Both the position numbers and the translations under genes were made by a program. 64,000 bases of DNA. Source: Circinella umbellata (lineage: Eukaryota > Mucoromycota > Mucoromycetes > Mucorales > Lichtheimiaceae). Below the pieces are notes generated by a model. It was not told the DNA's origin. It worked only from the letters and a program-made list of their open reading frames with translations, and did no database searches. Shown piece after piece: positions 52,463 through 64,000 of this stretch. The stretch is from NCBI GenBank assembly GCA_025093555.1, contig JAIWNF010000059.1, positions 124,001 to 188,000 on the forward strand, in the 5' to 3' direction. Positions within the stretch are counted from its first letter, which is position 1, and each line of letters begins with the position of its first letter.

Positions 52463-53049
52463 TTATTGTTGTTGTTGTTGAGCAATGGTGGTGGTATCTG
52501 GTTTGGAAGTCAAAGTTGGTTTGTTGGATTCATTTGTTACAGGAATACCAGTAGCATCAGCAGTATCGGGAACAAGGGGACTTTCCTTGACCGGGCTCGA
52601 GCTAGAACTGGAGTTTGGATTCGAATGGGGAATAGTGTCTGGCGAAGGATGTTCTGACCCGATAGCTACTTCAGGTTCCTTGCCTGCCTTTGACAGTGCA
52701 TAGTCGCCGGAATCGAAGTACTTTCGCTCCTATGATAGTAATAATAATAGTAATAGTAATGTTAATGTTAATAATGAAAATTTAATACATTAGTGCTTTA
52801 ATCTCATTTTTTTTTATTTTATAATATATACAAACCTTCAATTTATGACCTAAAAGATCTTTTCGATCTGGGAGTTTGCCATACATTCGAAACAACTTCT
52901 TTTCCTCTTCATTAAGTTGCTATGTAAAGTAAAAAAAAAAGACCCAGTCAGTTGTTGTAGTTACATAAATCTAGTTGAATAAAAAATGAAAAAAATCTCA
53001 TATTATAGCTTACACTTATATCAATCTTGTTTGCCTTTGCAGGATGCAT
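52463..53049 (-). CDS. IGO1: Endosulfine/ARPP19 family PP2A inhibitor
   Basis: Three exons (complement of 52463-52729, 52836-52919, 53014-53049) give 128 residues. The conserved helix EEKKLFRMYGKLPDRKDLL (about 17-35) is followed by RKYFDSGDYALSKA, the hallmark of the family. Ser47 within FDSGDY is the site phosphorylated by Greatwall/Rim15 kinases; the phosphorylated protein inhibits PP2A-B55 and promotes quiescence or mitotic entry. The C-terminal half is disordered, rich in Ser, Pro and Thr, ending in a run of five Gln. Exon 1 encodes just 12 residues. The plus-strand ORFs at 52445-52703 are antisense shadows of the last exon. Confidence 0.94.
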
Positions 53050-56000
53050 AATTACGGATTGTTATTTTTTTCTTAAAGTTTCGAAGCTTTAGGTAAATAG
53101 GCTTTAGAGAAGAAGAGAAAAAAAAGGTGTTCGTGACAAAAAGGCAAAAGCATTGAAACTGACTGGACTTGTTGGAAACTGAACTCCGAAATAAAGAGTT
53201 TGCATCCGCGTGTGAAGTTGTTACAGTTTCGTGTGTACATATAAATGATAAAACCCATGTAAAATAATATCCTATAACATTGTTGATAGGGTTCATTTTC
53301 TATTCTTCGACAAATATCCCACTTTTATAATAGAATAAAAGTACTGAAATATCTAATTTTCTTTCATACATCTTCGTGTAAAATCTATTACGTCATAGCC
53401 ATCCTGTCTTAGACGTGAACAACAAAATTAGCGATAATGATATGTGATTTTTTCTGAACCATAAATAAATCACATCACTCGACTAGACTTAAGCTATTAA
53501 TATCACTAAATTAACTAAAATGCGTACATATAAGTGATTAAAGCCGGGAACTTCTTTAAATTATTAAAGCTCTGATTCAAACAAACAACACTTATTATGA
53601 TTATGGTCTCTTGTTGGATATATATATGTACGTAGTATTAAAGCCATCACCAATTCACTATACTATATCATGCTACGTATGTACTGCTGCAGGTAAATTT
53701 AATAATTGTTTTGCTAAATTCTTTTAATCAAAACATTAGATGATGGAAAAAGAAAAAGGGTCTAGATCAAGATTTTTATTACGTGCCTTGATTTTTGTCG
53801 ATATAATATTTTATCCTGTTTTAAAAAACGTTACTGACACTTCTATGTTATTCATACTAATATGTGTATTTAGATTGATACATAAGTAAAATCAATTACG
53901 TATCACCTGATAACAAAGGCGTTCATTGGCATGTTTTTAAATAATAAACAATTTTATACATGTAATAGCACCCTGTACTTCGAATAAGTAAAAAACAGAC
54001 ATCTTTTTCTCTCTACATATATATATTAATAATAATAGAGCTTAAAACGCTTTTTTTCCTTTTTTCCTCTTGTAAACTATCGAGAAATGAGAATACTAAT
54101 AGTAATAATAAATAGTAATCTCTATTCTATCATACAATCATGATGTAACTGGAATTCATGTAGAATCGAGAAAAATATTACAGCAGTACGTAAAAGAGGA
54201 GATTAATTATTTTATACGTTTAAATTCAATTTATTTAACGTCTCAAATTGAGCACGGCGAATCCTTGGCGGACATATTTGCTCGAGACAAGGTAGTGGGG
54301 GAGAGGAAATGGAAACCCTATGCGAGACAGTAAATAGGGAAAATGTTAAGGGATAATTATTTTATACACTTGTTTCTTTCTTTTTAATACTGTATATCGG
54401 TGATAAAAAAAACAAGATGTCTAAAACTTTGGAACAACTACAGCTTATAAAAACGAGACGAACAACTAAAACTTCATCATGTCAGTCCAATTTTATAATA
54501 AGCTCTCATTAATTATGATTAAGAATAATGTGAAGAATCTCACTAGATATTACAGTTACATAGTTGTGTAAACCCATTCAAAATATAGTTTCTTTATTTA
54601 TTTATTAAATCAACCTACCAATATATTATATATGCTACGTACGCAGACATATTTTTTAAAAAAAAACTATATTGTCGCTGTCTCCTGATTTAAATAGGAT
54701 AGATGCGACCCACTTTTTATTCAAACCTCTCAAGATATCGTGAAAATTGAAAGATATTATGTTAATAAAAGAATTGGTTTGTTCATAGTTCTCTATCCAT
54801 TTTTATTGGCATAGATTAATAGTGTTTGTTTTTGAATAGTTTTGACACTGGGTTAAAATATTTGACGGCTAATTTGATTACTGAACATACCAATAAGTGA
54901 ATCGAAAATTCATATTACTATTATTTTGCTTCATTTTTATCCTCAAATATGAATTCCTATCTAGATTTGAAGCTGAATTCGTGTGGCACAATTTTGAGTA
55001 GCATAAATTATATCGTTGCTTCCCAAAGGTTTATTTTCTTGACGAAGTAATTGCATTTGGGGCTTTTTAATTTTGGAAGTAGGAAGTTTATGACTATACT
55101 AGCAACTTTTTTTTCAATTCTTTTTTTCATTAAAGTACCAACCTACTCATGACATAAGATATTATATTTACAATGATTATCAGTATTATTATTATCATAG
55201 TATAAAAGCACTAGTGAACTAGCATTAGTATAATAATGTAAACTATAACGAATATAAACTCAAGATAATTATCACGGATCTCTTCTTTTTTCCCATACGT
55301 AACCATTATTGAATCATAAAGTACATCTGAAGACAGAATAACTTCTGTGACCAACCTGCCATTGTGTATGTATCATAAATATAAGGATCGTTTTGCTGCC
55401 ACAAATGTTTTCAAAAGAATAGAGTCAAAATAACGAGTTACTTGAAACGACAAAGTAACTCCGTTCCGGAACGTTAAAGCCAATGGTGATCAAACGAAAA
55501 GCTTATTCTTTCATGTAGGTGGTACAAACGAAAAGTCTTGGAGAACAGTATTGTCTCATCTCAGCAATGTTTGCATGGAGTATGATAATGTTTCTAGCTT
55601 GTTAGTGTCTATATACTATACAAGAATGTTGAATAGAAAAAAAAATGGAGGAAGATGGTGTATAGACCTGTTCTCTTGTTCTTTTCCTTATCGATTTTGA
55701 TTACAATATTGATACTACCATTGTTTAGTTTTCAATGTTATTTATGAATTGAATGAATTGAGAAGTTTTATCATAAAATAAATCATTGAGAAGGGCCACA
55801 ATTTTAATAAAAATACCACATAAACAAGTAAAAAAAATTTTTTTTAAAAAAAAATTTCATGCGTATTTTGGGGAAAAAAAAAATTCACAAAAGTTACCAA
55901 ATCAAGGAAGTATGAAATGTCAGCTGGACCATTGAATTCATTTGCTAAGTCGTACAAAAAAAAAGAGACGGGACTTATTGATTTATCCAATAAACGCGAA

Positions 56001-56784
56001 ATCTAGCCCTCCTCCCACCCTATTTCTTTAGTATTTTACTATAGTTATTATGAAGATATACTTTTTTTAGTAAGATCAATTATGCTCAAGGCAATAATGG
56101 TGTATAATTCAACATAATATTATGTATTATGATTGATGCATATAGAAAAATAATGTTATTATTTGTTGTTGACGGAGGATTTTAAATCATCTACAGAAGG
56201 AAGTTAAGTATTTGTTGGCAGATTGGAGCAATAATTACCAAAACTGGAGGCGACATTTCATGCTGAGACAAAAAATAAAAAATAAAAATAAAAAAGAGCA
56301 AGCCGTATATTACTACGTACTATATCTATACTCGTATCTTTTTTATAATGATATCAGTTACAATTAGTAGTATTGTCAATGCTTACGAACTCATAATTGC
56401 TCGATATATATGCTTCATTAAACTGTACCTCTTTCACTGATCGTTTTGAAACACAATATAGATTACTCTTAACATCTGCTTATAGGTTTTTCCTTCTTTT
56501 ATTTGTCCCTTCGACCGTCGGTCAACAAAGCTAGTCAGCAACGGATGATAATATCCAATAAAGGAAGTAAAAAAAAAAAGGAGGAACCAATGGCGATCAG
56601 ATCGACGACCTTTTTCTAATTTTTTTTTCATGGAGAGGCGTATAAAAAGAAACTTCGAAAATGCTGTTGCTATGAAAAAGGAGCCATTGCTAAGTTTTTG
56701 CCTGCTTAGTAACAACATCTTCATATACATATACCCTATTTAGCATTCATAGTGACAAGAACTTCTATTATTCAAACAACCACA
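53050..56784. other. Gene-free AT-rich stretch
   Basis: Promoter side of the endosulfine gene, then 3.5 kb without a credible gene. An A/T palindrome block lies at 55830-55882. The minus-strand frame 56434-56730 is AT-rich and shows no family feature. Nothing else is recognised. Confidence 0.5.
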
Positions 56785-59192
56785 ATGACAAAAAATGATA
56801 CAGACCGTATATCGTCCATTACGACTACTTCTATTTTGTCTTCCACTCCAACAGAAACAGCTGCGATATCAGGTAATAATGAGGTTTTTGTATTATTAAG
56901 AAGGAAACATTTTTTTTATCTGATCTATAGTTTGCTTTATTATTATATAACATCGATTGGTAACTTTTCTTATTTCTTTTTTTTGTTACTACGTACGTAC
57001 TATTAATTTTTAAATAGTGACGACAATATCACCACCAGATAATAATAATAATATTCAGGATAACAAAACCAACTGGAAAGTAAATGACGTGTATGACGAT
57101 GGTCCTGATGGTGGATATGGCTGGTGGGTCGTTCTTGGAGCTTTTTTAGGTCAATTCACTTCGTTTGGAACAGCTTCTAGTTGGTATGTATATTTATATA
57201 TCATATACAAAATAATTATATAAATATTTTTGAGTACGTATTATTTAACTAAAGAAATATTTGATTTTTTTTTATATTATAGGGGTCAGTAAACATTTAT
57301 TTTATGTTACTTAAAATGTCACTTATCATTCAGTGCAATGTACTTTGTTTTTATTTACTTTACTGAATGATTACTGATTGTTATGAACGGAAAAATTAAA
57401 ATGGATATAGGAATCATGCAGGAATATTTCGAAAGAAAAGTTTTTTATAATGTACCTGATGCACAATTGCAATTAAGCTTTGCTGGAACGCTTATGGAAC
57501 TTTTCGTTGATCTTATGGGTCCAGTATTTCAGATTATCGCTGCTCGATATGGTGTACGAACTGTCCTTATTTTAGGCTCATTTTTAGGTGTTCTTGGATT
57601 AGAATTGGCTGGATTTACCACAAAGGTTACTATTGTTATGTCAATGTTATTCACCATATAAAATAATCAAAAGTAGTAGCGAGAGAGAGAGGACTCCTCA
57701 AAAAGTATATTACACAAGAATAGAAATACTAAGTGGTTTGTTATTTATACTACCCCTATTATTGTTTTATTAGATATGGCATCTGTATCTCACACAAGGT
57801 GTTTTATTCGGATCAGGTGCATCTTTTATTTATGTGGTAAGGACTCTTTCATTCAAACATATATTTTCGCTTTTTCTAGTATAGTTGTTGATAATTATCC
57901 ATCTAACATTAATGTCATTTGCTTAAAAAAGGCGGCCATGTCAGTTCCTGCCCAATGGTTTAATCGTCGTCGAGGGGTAGGTCAAGGTATTGTGAGTAGT
58001 GGAAGTGGGTTTGGAGGACTTATTCTCCCATTTATAATGACTGGTATTAATAACAAGCTAGGAGCATCATGGTAAGAGTAATAACAACAGCAATTCATTT
58101 TGTTCATTCAAAAACAGTTATACAAGTCATTACTTTAATCTTTTATATGGAATTGATAGTAATAAACTATTTTATTTTATATAATGTACGTAGGACTTAT
58201 AGAATCATGGGATTTATTTGCTTAGCAATGAATGTTGTCACTTGTTTATTGGTAAAAGAAAAGTATCCACGCCATAAGAAGCAAAAAGTCAATACTGATA
58301 ACAAAGAAAAAGGTGAAGAAGAGCAACATCATCCAACTTTACGGGAGACATTTAGCTTCAGCGTACTCAAAGATGTTAATTATCTTTTGTGGGTAATTGG
58401 TTCAGTGATAGCTCTCATGGGATTTTTCATCCCATTCTTTTTTGTTCCTTGTAAGTAATATATAACATACTGTAAACGCAAACCAAATCTTCAACTAACA
58501 TTGTATATACAATTATAATTAAAACTATAGCATATGCAAGATATATTGGATTATCCAGTTCCGATGGTACCGCTATCGTAGCAGTTATGTCTGCTGGTAA
58601 TTGTATTGGAAGAGTTGTAATTGGGTATGCAAATAATATCCGCTATTATTGTTGCTATTATTGTTATTACTTTTGTAATAAATAAATAAGAGCTAATAAT
58701 TTATTATTTTAGATACATTGGTGATCGAATAGGTCGTTTAAATGCCAACATTCTTTTTACTATGATTAGCGGAGTAAGTGCATTAACAATCTGGATATTT
58801 GCATACAGTTATGGTACACTGATGGCATTCGCAGTTGTTTTCGGCCTTGTTTGTAGCTCCTATGTTGCTTTGCGTAAGTTATTTTTTTATTATATTCCTT
58901 ATTACAATGGCATCCTTTTTTTTTTCTTTTCACTTAAATTGTGCATACAGTTTCTCCTATCACTGCAACCATTCTAGGAATTGAAAGATTTCCGACAGGT
59001 CTGTCCATATTATTACTCTCCAACATGATTAGTGTGTTTAGTCCAACGATAGTTTCTGCTATTGAAATCCGGGTTTCTTCTGAACCTTATTTAGTATACA
59101 AATTATCTTGTGGTGTCTTTTATATTGTTGGAGGATTATTTTTAATATTATTGAAGTTTAGAATGACGCACAGTCTGCTCGTTAAAATTTAA
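56785..59192 (+). CDS. MCT-family (monocarboxylate) MFS transporter with 2-nt exon or twin intron
   Basis: Ten exons are needed: 56785-56872, 57018-57183, 57283-57284, 57411-57625, 57774-57836, 57932-58071, 58194-58450, 58531-58624, 58713-58873 and 58951-59192, giving 475 residues. The protein shows both MCT signatures: DGGYGWWVVLGAF at 60-72 opening TM1, and WFNRRRGVGQGIVSSGSG in the TM4-5 loop. Twelve membrane spans are expected, with a charged central loop (KEKYPRHKKQKVN...) and GDRIGRLNAN in TM8-9. In fungi this family (yeast Mch-like) moves carboxylates or related solutes; the cargo here is unknown. Between TM1 and TM2 the frame TGG-GGA-ATC-ATG (W-G-I-M-Q-E-Y) can only be kept if two G at 57283-57284 are retained between introns 57184-57282 and 57285-57410. 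Otherwise the gene is frameshifted there. Confidence 0.85.
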
Positions 59193-59494
59193 TTACCTCT
59201 AGTATTAGTATTATTACCATGTTTCTACATGTAGCAGTAGTAGTATACAGTTAGATAGAATATATATACCCCTCATATACATCATTCATTCATTTTTGTT
59301 CATTTATAATAAATTCTTTTGTTGTCAAAATAATAAAGAAATTGCATTTAAAGAAGTCTAATCCAACGTGGATTGTTTTGTCGGATTGCCAAATATAAAA
59401 AAAAATCATCCATCCTTTTATTTTCTTTACTCTTTCTTTCAGACATTATCTCCAACTCTTTGCTGCGGGGCTAAAAAAAAAGAAACGATCAGTC
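59193..59494. other. Intergenic, THO2 promoter
   Basis: A 302-base gap between two genes on the same strand. It contains an AATAAA at about 59308 suitable as a 3'-end signal for the transporter and a pyrimidine-rich stretch near 59415-59460 before THO2. Confidence 0.5.
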
Positions 59495-62400
59495 ATGGAA
59501 TTGCAAGACGAACTCGAGCATGCCCACTCGCTCGCTTCAAGTTACGTCCTTTTAAGCAGTAACCCTTTTCGTCAATTGATCTCAAAAGCAACCAGTGATG
59601 CCTATTATGGAAGAAGAACAGTGGACGGTTTTCTAGATTTTATGGGCGCGATGATCAAAGACGAAGCTGGTGTTTGTCGAAATCATAACATCGACATTCG
59701 TATGTTATTTATTAATTCATTCAAGTCAAAAGATGCAAACTTGGAAGCTTTGAGTGAACTTAAGCTTGAAGGTGATGCTGCTGAAAAAGTTGAAGCCAGA
59801 AAAGCCAATTTAATAGCTATGGTCAAAGGAGCAGCTGTAAGTATTCATTATTTTCTCCTTTTATAATTTAACCCAAAAAAAAAAAAGACGTGACATCAAG
59901 TTTATAGTTATTATTGTTCTATACCATTTCTTTCTTTTTTTCTTTCTTCATTATACTTACATGCTATAATGATAATTAGGACCGGTCAATCTTTACAGAA
60001 GCAGATTATAAGATCAACCTTTCTAGTCAACTTTTGGAAGCAGCTAAACTTATCCCAAGCAAAGTTATGTTTGACCGACGTTTAGTTCGACTCAACACAG
60101 CTATGCTGTAAGTATATATACGTATATATATATATATTAAAGAAATAGCAATTATTGTATCAATTAATAACTTATTTAATTTTTTTTAATAGTTATAAAC
60201 AAAACAAATTTAATCTATTTCGCGAAGATAATGTTGGATATACAGCACTCATCAATGACCTTATTGTTGGTAGCATTGACCTTCCATACGACGAAAATGG
60301 TCAAGCTCCACCAACACCATTAGATCGCATTGACACTTTCTTGGAAACAGTCTCATCACATATCGGTACAGCATATTCTCTATTTTCTTTCAAGTTACCT
60401 ATATCCTACACACACAGACAGCTGTTATATTGATCGACAAATCAAAAAAAAAAAATATGCTAATATCACCGATTCTTGCGTAAACCTTTCTCTTCTTTCT
60501 CCCCCCTCCCAGGTATTTTTCATCTTGATCCCAATCGTGTGTTGGACGTGTTGTTGGATTTCTTTATCAAGGAACTACTCAGAAACTTCACGTTTTGGAT
60601 TGAATTATTTAAACGATCTAAATGGGTCGAATCACCAGAAAGAGGAAGTCCTATTATGGCTCACTTACTTGGTTACAAGTTTGAATATTATCAAAAATAC
60701 GAAATGACAAATTCTCCTTCCGAATTATATTATGGATGTGCTTTATTGATTAAATGTGGTCTCGTTCGTCTTTACGATTTGTTACCCTACTTACATCCCT
60801 TTGATGACAATATGGATGCTGCCAAAAAGAAATATATGGAACACATGAACAAGGAAATCAAAACAAATACTGGTGGTATGTTGGCGCAATTTGGTGCACT
60901 TGGTGAAGATGGTTCAACGGAACGCATGGAAAAACCCAAGGCCAAAGAGGGTGATGATGATGAAGACGGAGATGGAAAGGAAAAAAATCGTTACAATATC
61001 AACGACATTGTGGAGCTTACCAAAGCACTTCTTGCCATTGGAGACATTTATCATGCCGAACTTATCTTTGCCAAATATGACAAGCTTGTAGATATACATC
61101 CAGAAATTGCTCATTATATTTACCGTTTAAGTGATGTGGTTTTGCAAAATGCATACGAACTTTATGTACCTACTGATATCAAGGAACGTTTTATCCTTTT
61201 TGCACAGCGCGCTGAAGAATCAAGGTTGAAAAGTGAATTAGGTGGTAGTGACAAAGTTACTACAATGGAACATGTTCTAGTGACGAATTACATGAAGGAG
61301 GGCACACTCGATTCCACCAAGACAAAATGCTTTAACTTCTTTTATGATGATTGGAAAAAAGATTTACCAAAATGCAATTCGTTTCACGATTTAATGGACG
61401 TATTTGCTCCTGTGATGCGTCTAGCCGGTTACAAGATGTATCTTGCGCCAAATCTGACCCAAAAACTAATGCTTATCGTCCGAAGTCTCTTGGAACGGGA
61501 ATCTGAATTCCCAGGCTCAAAGAGTTATTGTTTGGCTGTCATACGTGAATTTTTGTTTCCAGCAGTATCTTTCAGTTCATCAAACCCAGGTACCATGGCA
61601 ATGCTTTGGGACATATTAGAGTTGCTTTCTTTCCAAGAAAGGTAGATATATTTTTTGTTATTATTATGGTAACGCTAATAATCTATATGAAATTAGATAA
61701 CTAAACCGTATGTTAATGCTAAAAAAATAGGTGCTCATTATATGGTGAGTGGGGTAATGACTTTTACAAGAGAACCATCGAATGTAAACTCTTAAAAGCA
61801 CGTACTGAACGAGCAGCAAAGAGTGTCATGCAGTAAGTTATTTTTTCTTTCATTTTTTTTTTATCTTGTTAGCCATGTTGAAAAAAAAGAATCGAAAAAA
61901 AACTGATTCTTTTCAATTAGACGTGTATCTAAGAATGATGTTCGTCAATGTGGTCGTGATCTTGGAAAACTCGCAAATTCAAATCCTATGATCATTTTCA
62001 ACGTTATGCTCGACCAGATCCAATCTTTTGACAATATGGCTCCATACATGGCGGATGCATGTAGATATATGGGTGATTTTGCATATGATGTGTTGGGTTA
62101 TTTGATGACAGAAAAATGGACTGGATATCAAGGAGCAGGTCGCATGAAAAAAATCAAAATGAAGGGTGATGGCATAAATGCAACATGGTTGCGTGGTAAG
62201 TAGGGTTATCAATGTGTATGTCTGTGAATCGAATAAGATCAAATTTACTTACTTATTTTTATAATTATCTATAATGGGATAGCTCTTTCGGTTTTCAGTG
62301 GTATGCTTTACAAGAAGCAAGGTATTGACCCAACTCCTTTATTAAGATACATGATTTTCCGTTTGCACAATGACGACGCGGTGGAAGATCTCATTCTTTT

Positions 62401-64000
62401 CAATGAATTTGTTACCAAGTTATGCGGTATCGAAATCATCGGTAGTGCAATGACAGATGATCAAATTATGGCAGCAGCATGCAGCGACACAGTCAGAACA
62501 GAAGCATTCCAACCAGTATCTGCAGACAATCGACGTGCCAGCAAACGCGTGATCAACCGTCTCAAGGAAACTCTTCAAGCCAATGATACAGCACTTCAAA
62601 TTATTGTCTTGCTTTACCGATTGAAAGAATCGCTTTCTCGTCAAACTAGTCTTTCCACACATAGTCTTGGAACCCAAGTTGATACTGTACACCAAACAAT
62701 CACTCAATTTATGGAACTTTTAATCACCATTTTTGATGCCAACGAATATGATGTCTTGATCCCCGATGCATTGACGCTTTCCAAAAACTACAACCTTCCA
62801 TCTTCTCTGGTGATGCAGTTGGTACGACCCAAGACCAGACAATCTCTTCGAAATTATCAAGAACCTACTGGGGAGGATGCTAATAATCCAGATGAACCAC
62901 ATCCAGTTTTCAAGCCATTAATTGATCAAATTCCACAAATTGTTTCTGACGATAGTATTCTTAATACCATTACGGCCGAATTCTATGTAATCTTTTGGCA
63001 ATTGAGTTTATACGATATTTATGTCCCAGAAGCATCTTACCAAGCTGCTATCAAGAAACATCAAGATGTTATTGCTGCATGCCGTGATACCCGCTCAACT
63101 TTCTTTTTAAGCAATCGACCCTCCGTTGTTAATAAAACGGAACGGCAAGCACAGGCCAGTTTGGAAGCCTTACAAGAAGATTTACCACGACATAAGGCTC
63201 ACGTTGAAAAAGTGATGAAATTACTTCAAGCATCCCAAGCTCGTTGGTTTCCAACAACAGTGGATCGTTTGCCATTGATTTCAAGTATCATTCAACATTG
63301 TGTTTTACCTCGTAGCATTGCTTCCGAAACCGATGCTGTTTTTTGTGCCGAATTCGTTTTGTTGATGCATCGTTTGGGTGCTCGTAACTTCTCTAGTTTG
63401 ACAATGCTTGACAAGGTGTTATCCGAAAATTTGCCAACCGCACTTATTGCATTCACTTCATACGAAACCACTATTCATGCTCGATTCACTTATCGCATCT
63501 TTGCTAAAATGTCTGAATGGCACCAGCAAGAACAAGAATATCTCGCGGGAGCACATGGTGAAGGATTAATTGGTTTCCAGAAAAAATGGAATGTACAATC
63601 AGCAAGTCAAGAGTTTACAAAGGAGGATTTGTTGAGCTTCCAAGAATTTAAACGGGTAACGCATAAATGGCATTTGAAGACTAGTCTTGCCATTGAACAA
63701 GCCTTATCATCTGGTGAACCTAATATGATCCGAAATGCATTCCTTATTCTCAAACAATTTATTCCCCATTTCCCAATCATTCGTGAACATGGTCAAGTGC
63801 TTACCAAAGCAACAAATGAATTGGCTAGTCGAGAAAGAATGGATCATATTAAAGTACTTGCTCGGAGGTAAATGAGTTTGCTTTTTCTTCCACTATTTCA
63901 CGAACTTTTTTCTTAGTACTCGGGATCATTTATACTTATGTTAAACCAACTTTTTTAATTGTTTTTATAGTTATCTTGGACTGCTTGAAAAAGTTAAAGG
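59495..64000 (+). CDS. THO2: THO complex subunit 2 (5' part, runs off the window)
   Basis: Eight exons are visible: 59495-59836, 59980-60107, 60193-60365, 60513-61641, 61731-61832, 61921-62195, 62283-63867 and 63971 to the end, about 1,254 residues so far. THO2 is the scaffold of the THO complex, which couples transcription to mRNP assembly and export. Family features are LNTAMLYKQNKFNLFREDN and HLDPNRVLDVLLDFF in the N-terminal THOC2 domain, an acidic linker (GDDDEDGDGKEKN), RCSLYGEWGNDFYKR, and the conserved block ALSVFSGMLYKKQGIDPTPL with LILFNEFVTKLCGIE. The stretch near 62650-63860 covers most of the Tho2 helical domain. All seven junctions keep frame. The C-terminal tail lies beyond the window. 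Confidence 0.95.

Noticed and set aside
52445..52703. Two overlapping plus-strand ORFs of 70-72 codons
   Set aside because: They lie wholly antisense to the last exon of the endosulfine gene, whose FDSGDY motif and splice phases are convincing.
56434..56730. 98-codon minus-strand frame upstream of the transporter
   Set aside because: It is composed of AT-rich codons with homopolymer runs and no conserved motif, and lies in a promoter region.

Overview
This is nuclear DNA of a fungus, most likely an early-diverging Mucoromycota (Mucorales-like) species. It is very AT-rich, has about 70 short introns (mostly 70-130 bases, GTAAGT/GTATGT-type donors, TAG acceptors), and carries a typical fungal gene set (THO2, ARP5, Ariadne E3 ligase, kynureninase, UGP1, endosulfine). 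I named the group from gene architecture and protein character, without any database comparison.

Layout. 1-1.9 kb: the 3' end of a probable transposon-type ORF followed by decayed repeats. 1.9-18.4 kb: a gene-dense block with a 72-aa zinc-ribbon protein, a 752-aa lipid-binding-like protein (minus), an Ariadne RBR ubiquitin ligase, a DEDDy 3'-5' exonuclease with a mitochondrial-type leader, ARP5 of the INO80 remodeller, an unrecognised 269-aa helical protein and a 419-aa LEA-like low-complexity protein (minus). 18.4-30.2 kb: a gene-poor stretch with broken transposon-like coding pieces and diverged repeats. 30.3-32.3 kb: a three-RRM RNA-binding protein (minus). 32.3-41.6 kb: a gene desert sharing a diverged repeat with the earlier desert. 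41.6-47.4 kb: kynureninase, a type II membrane GT32-like protein lacking the usual DXD motif (minus), and UTP-glucose-1-phosphate uridylyltransferase (minus). 47.4-51.4 kb: non-coding. 51.4-53.0 kb: a SPRY protein convergent with endosulfine/Igo1. 53.0-56.8 kb: non-coding. 56.8-59.2 kb: an MCT-family transporter whose reading frame needs a 2-nt exon or a nested (twin) intron. 59.5 kb to the end: THO2, running off the window.

The genes do not form a pathway cluster. They are ordinary nuclear functions (ubiquitylation, chromatin, mRNA export, NAD/tryptophan metabolism, UDP-glucose supply, quiescence/PP2A control, monocarboxylate transport) separated by repeat-rich AT-rich DNA. I found no tRNA, rRNA, CRISPR array or prokaryote-type element. 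The points most worth checking are the 2-nt exon/twin intron in the transporter, the repeated basic-aromatic motif in the LEA-like protein, the GT32-like protein with an altered catalytic motif, the orphan 269-aa and 752-aa proteins, and the G/C homopolymer tracts that recur near gene ends.
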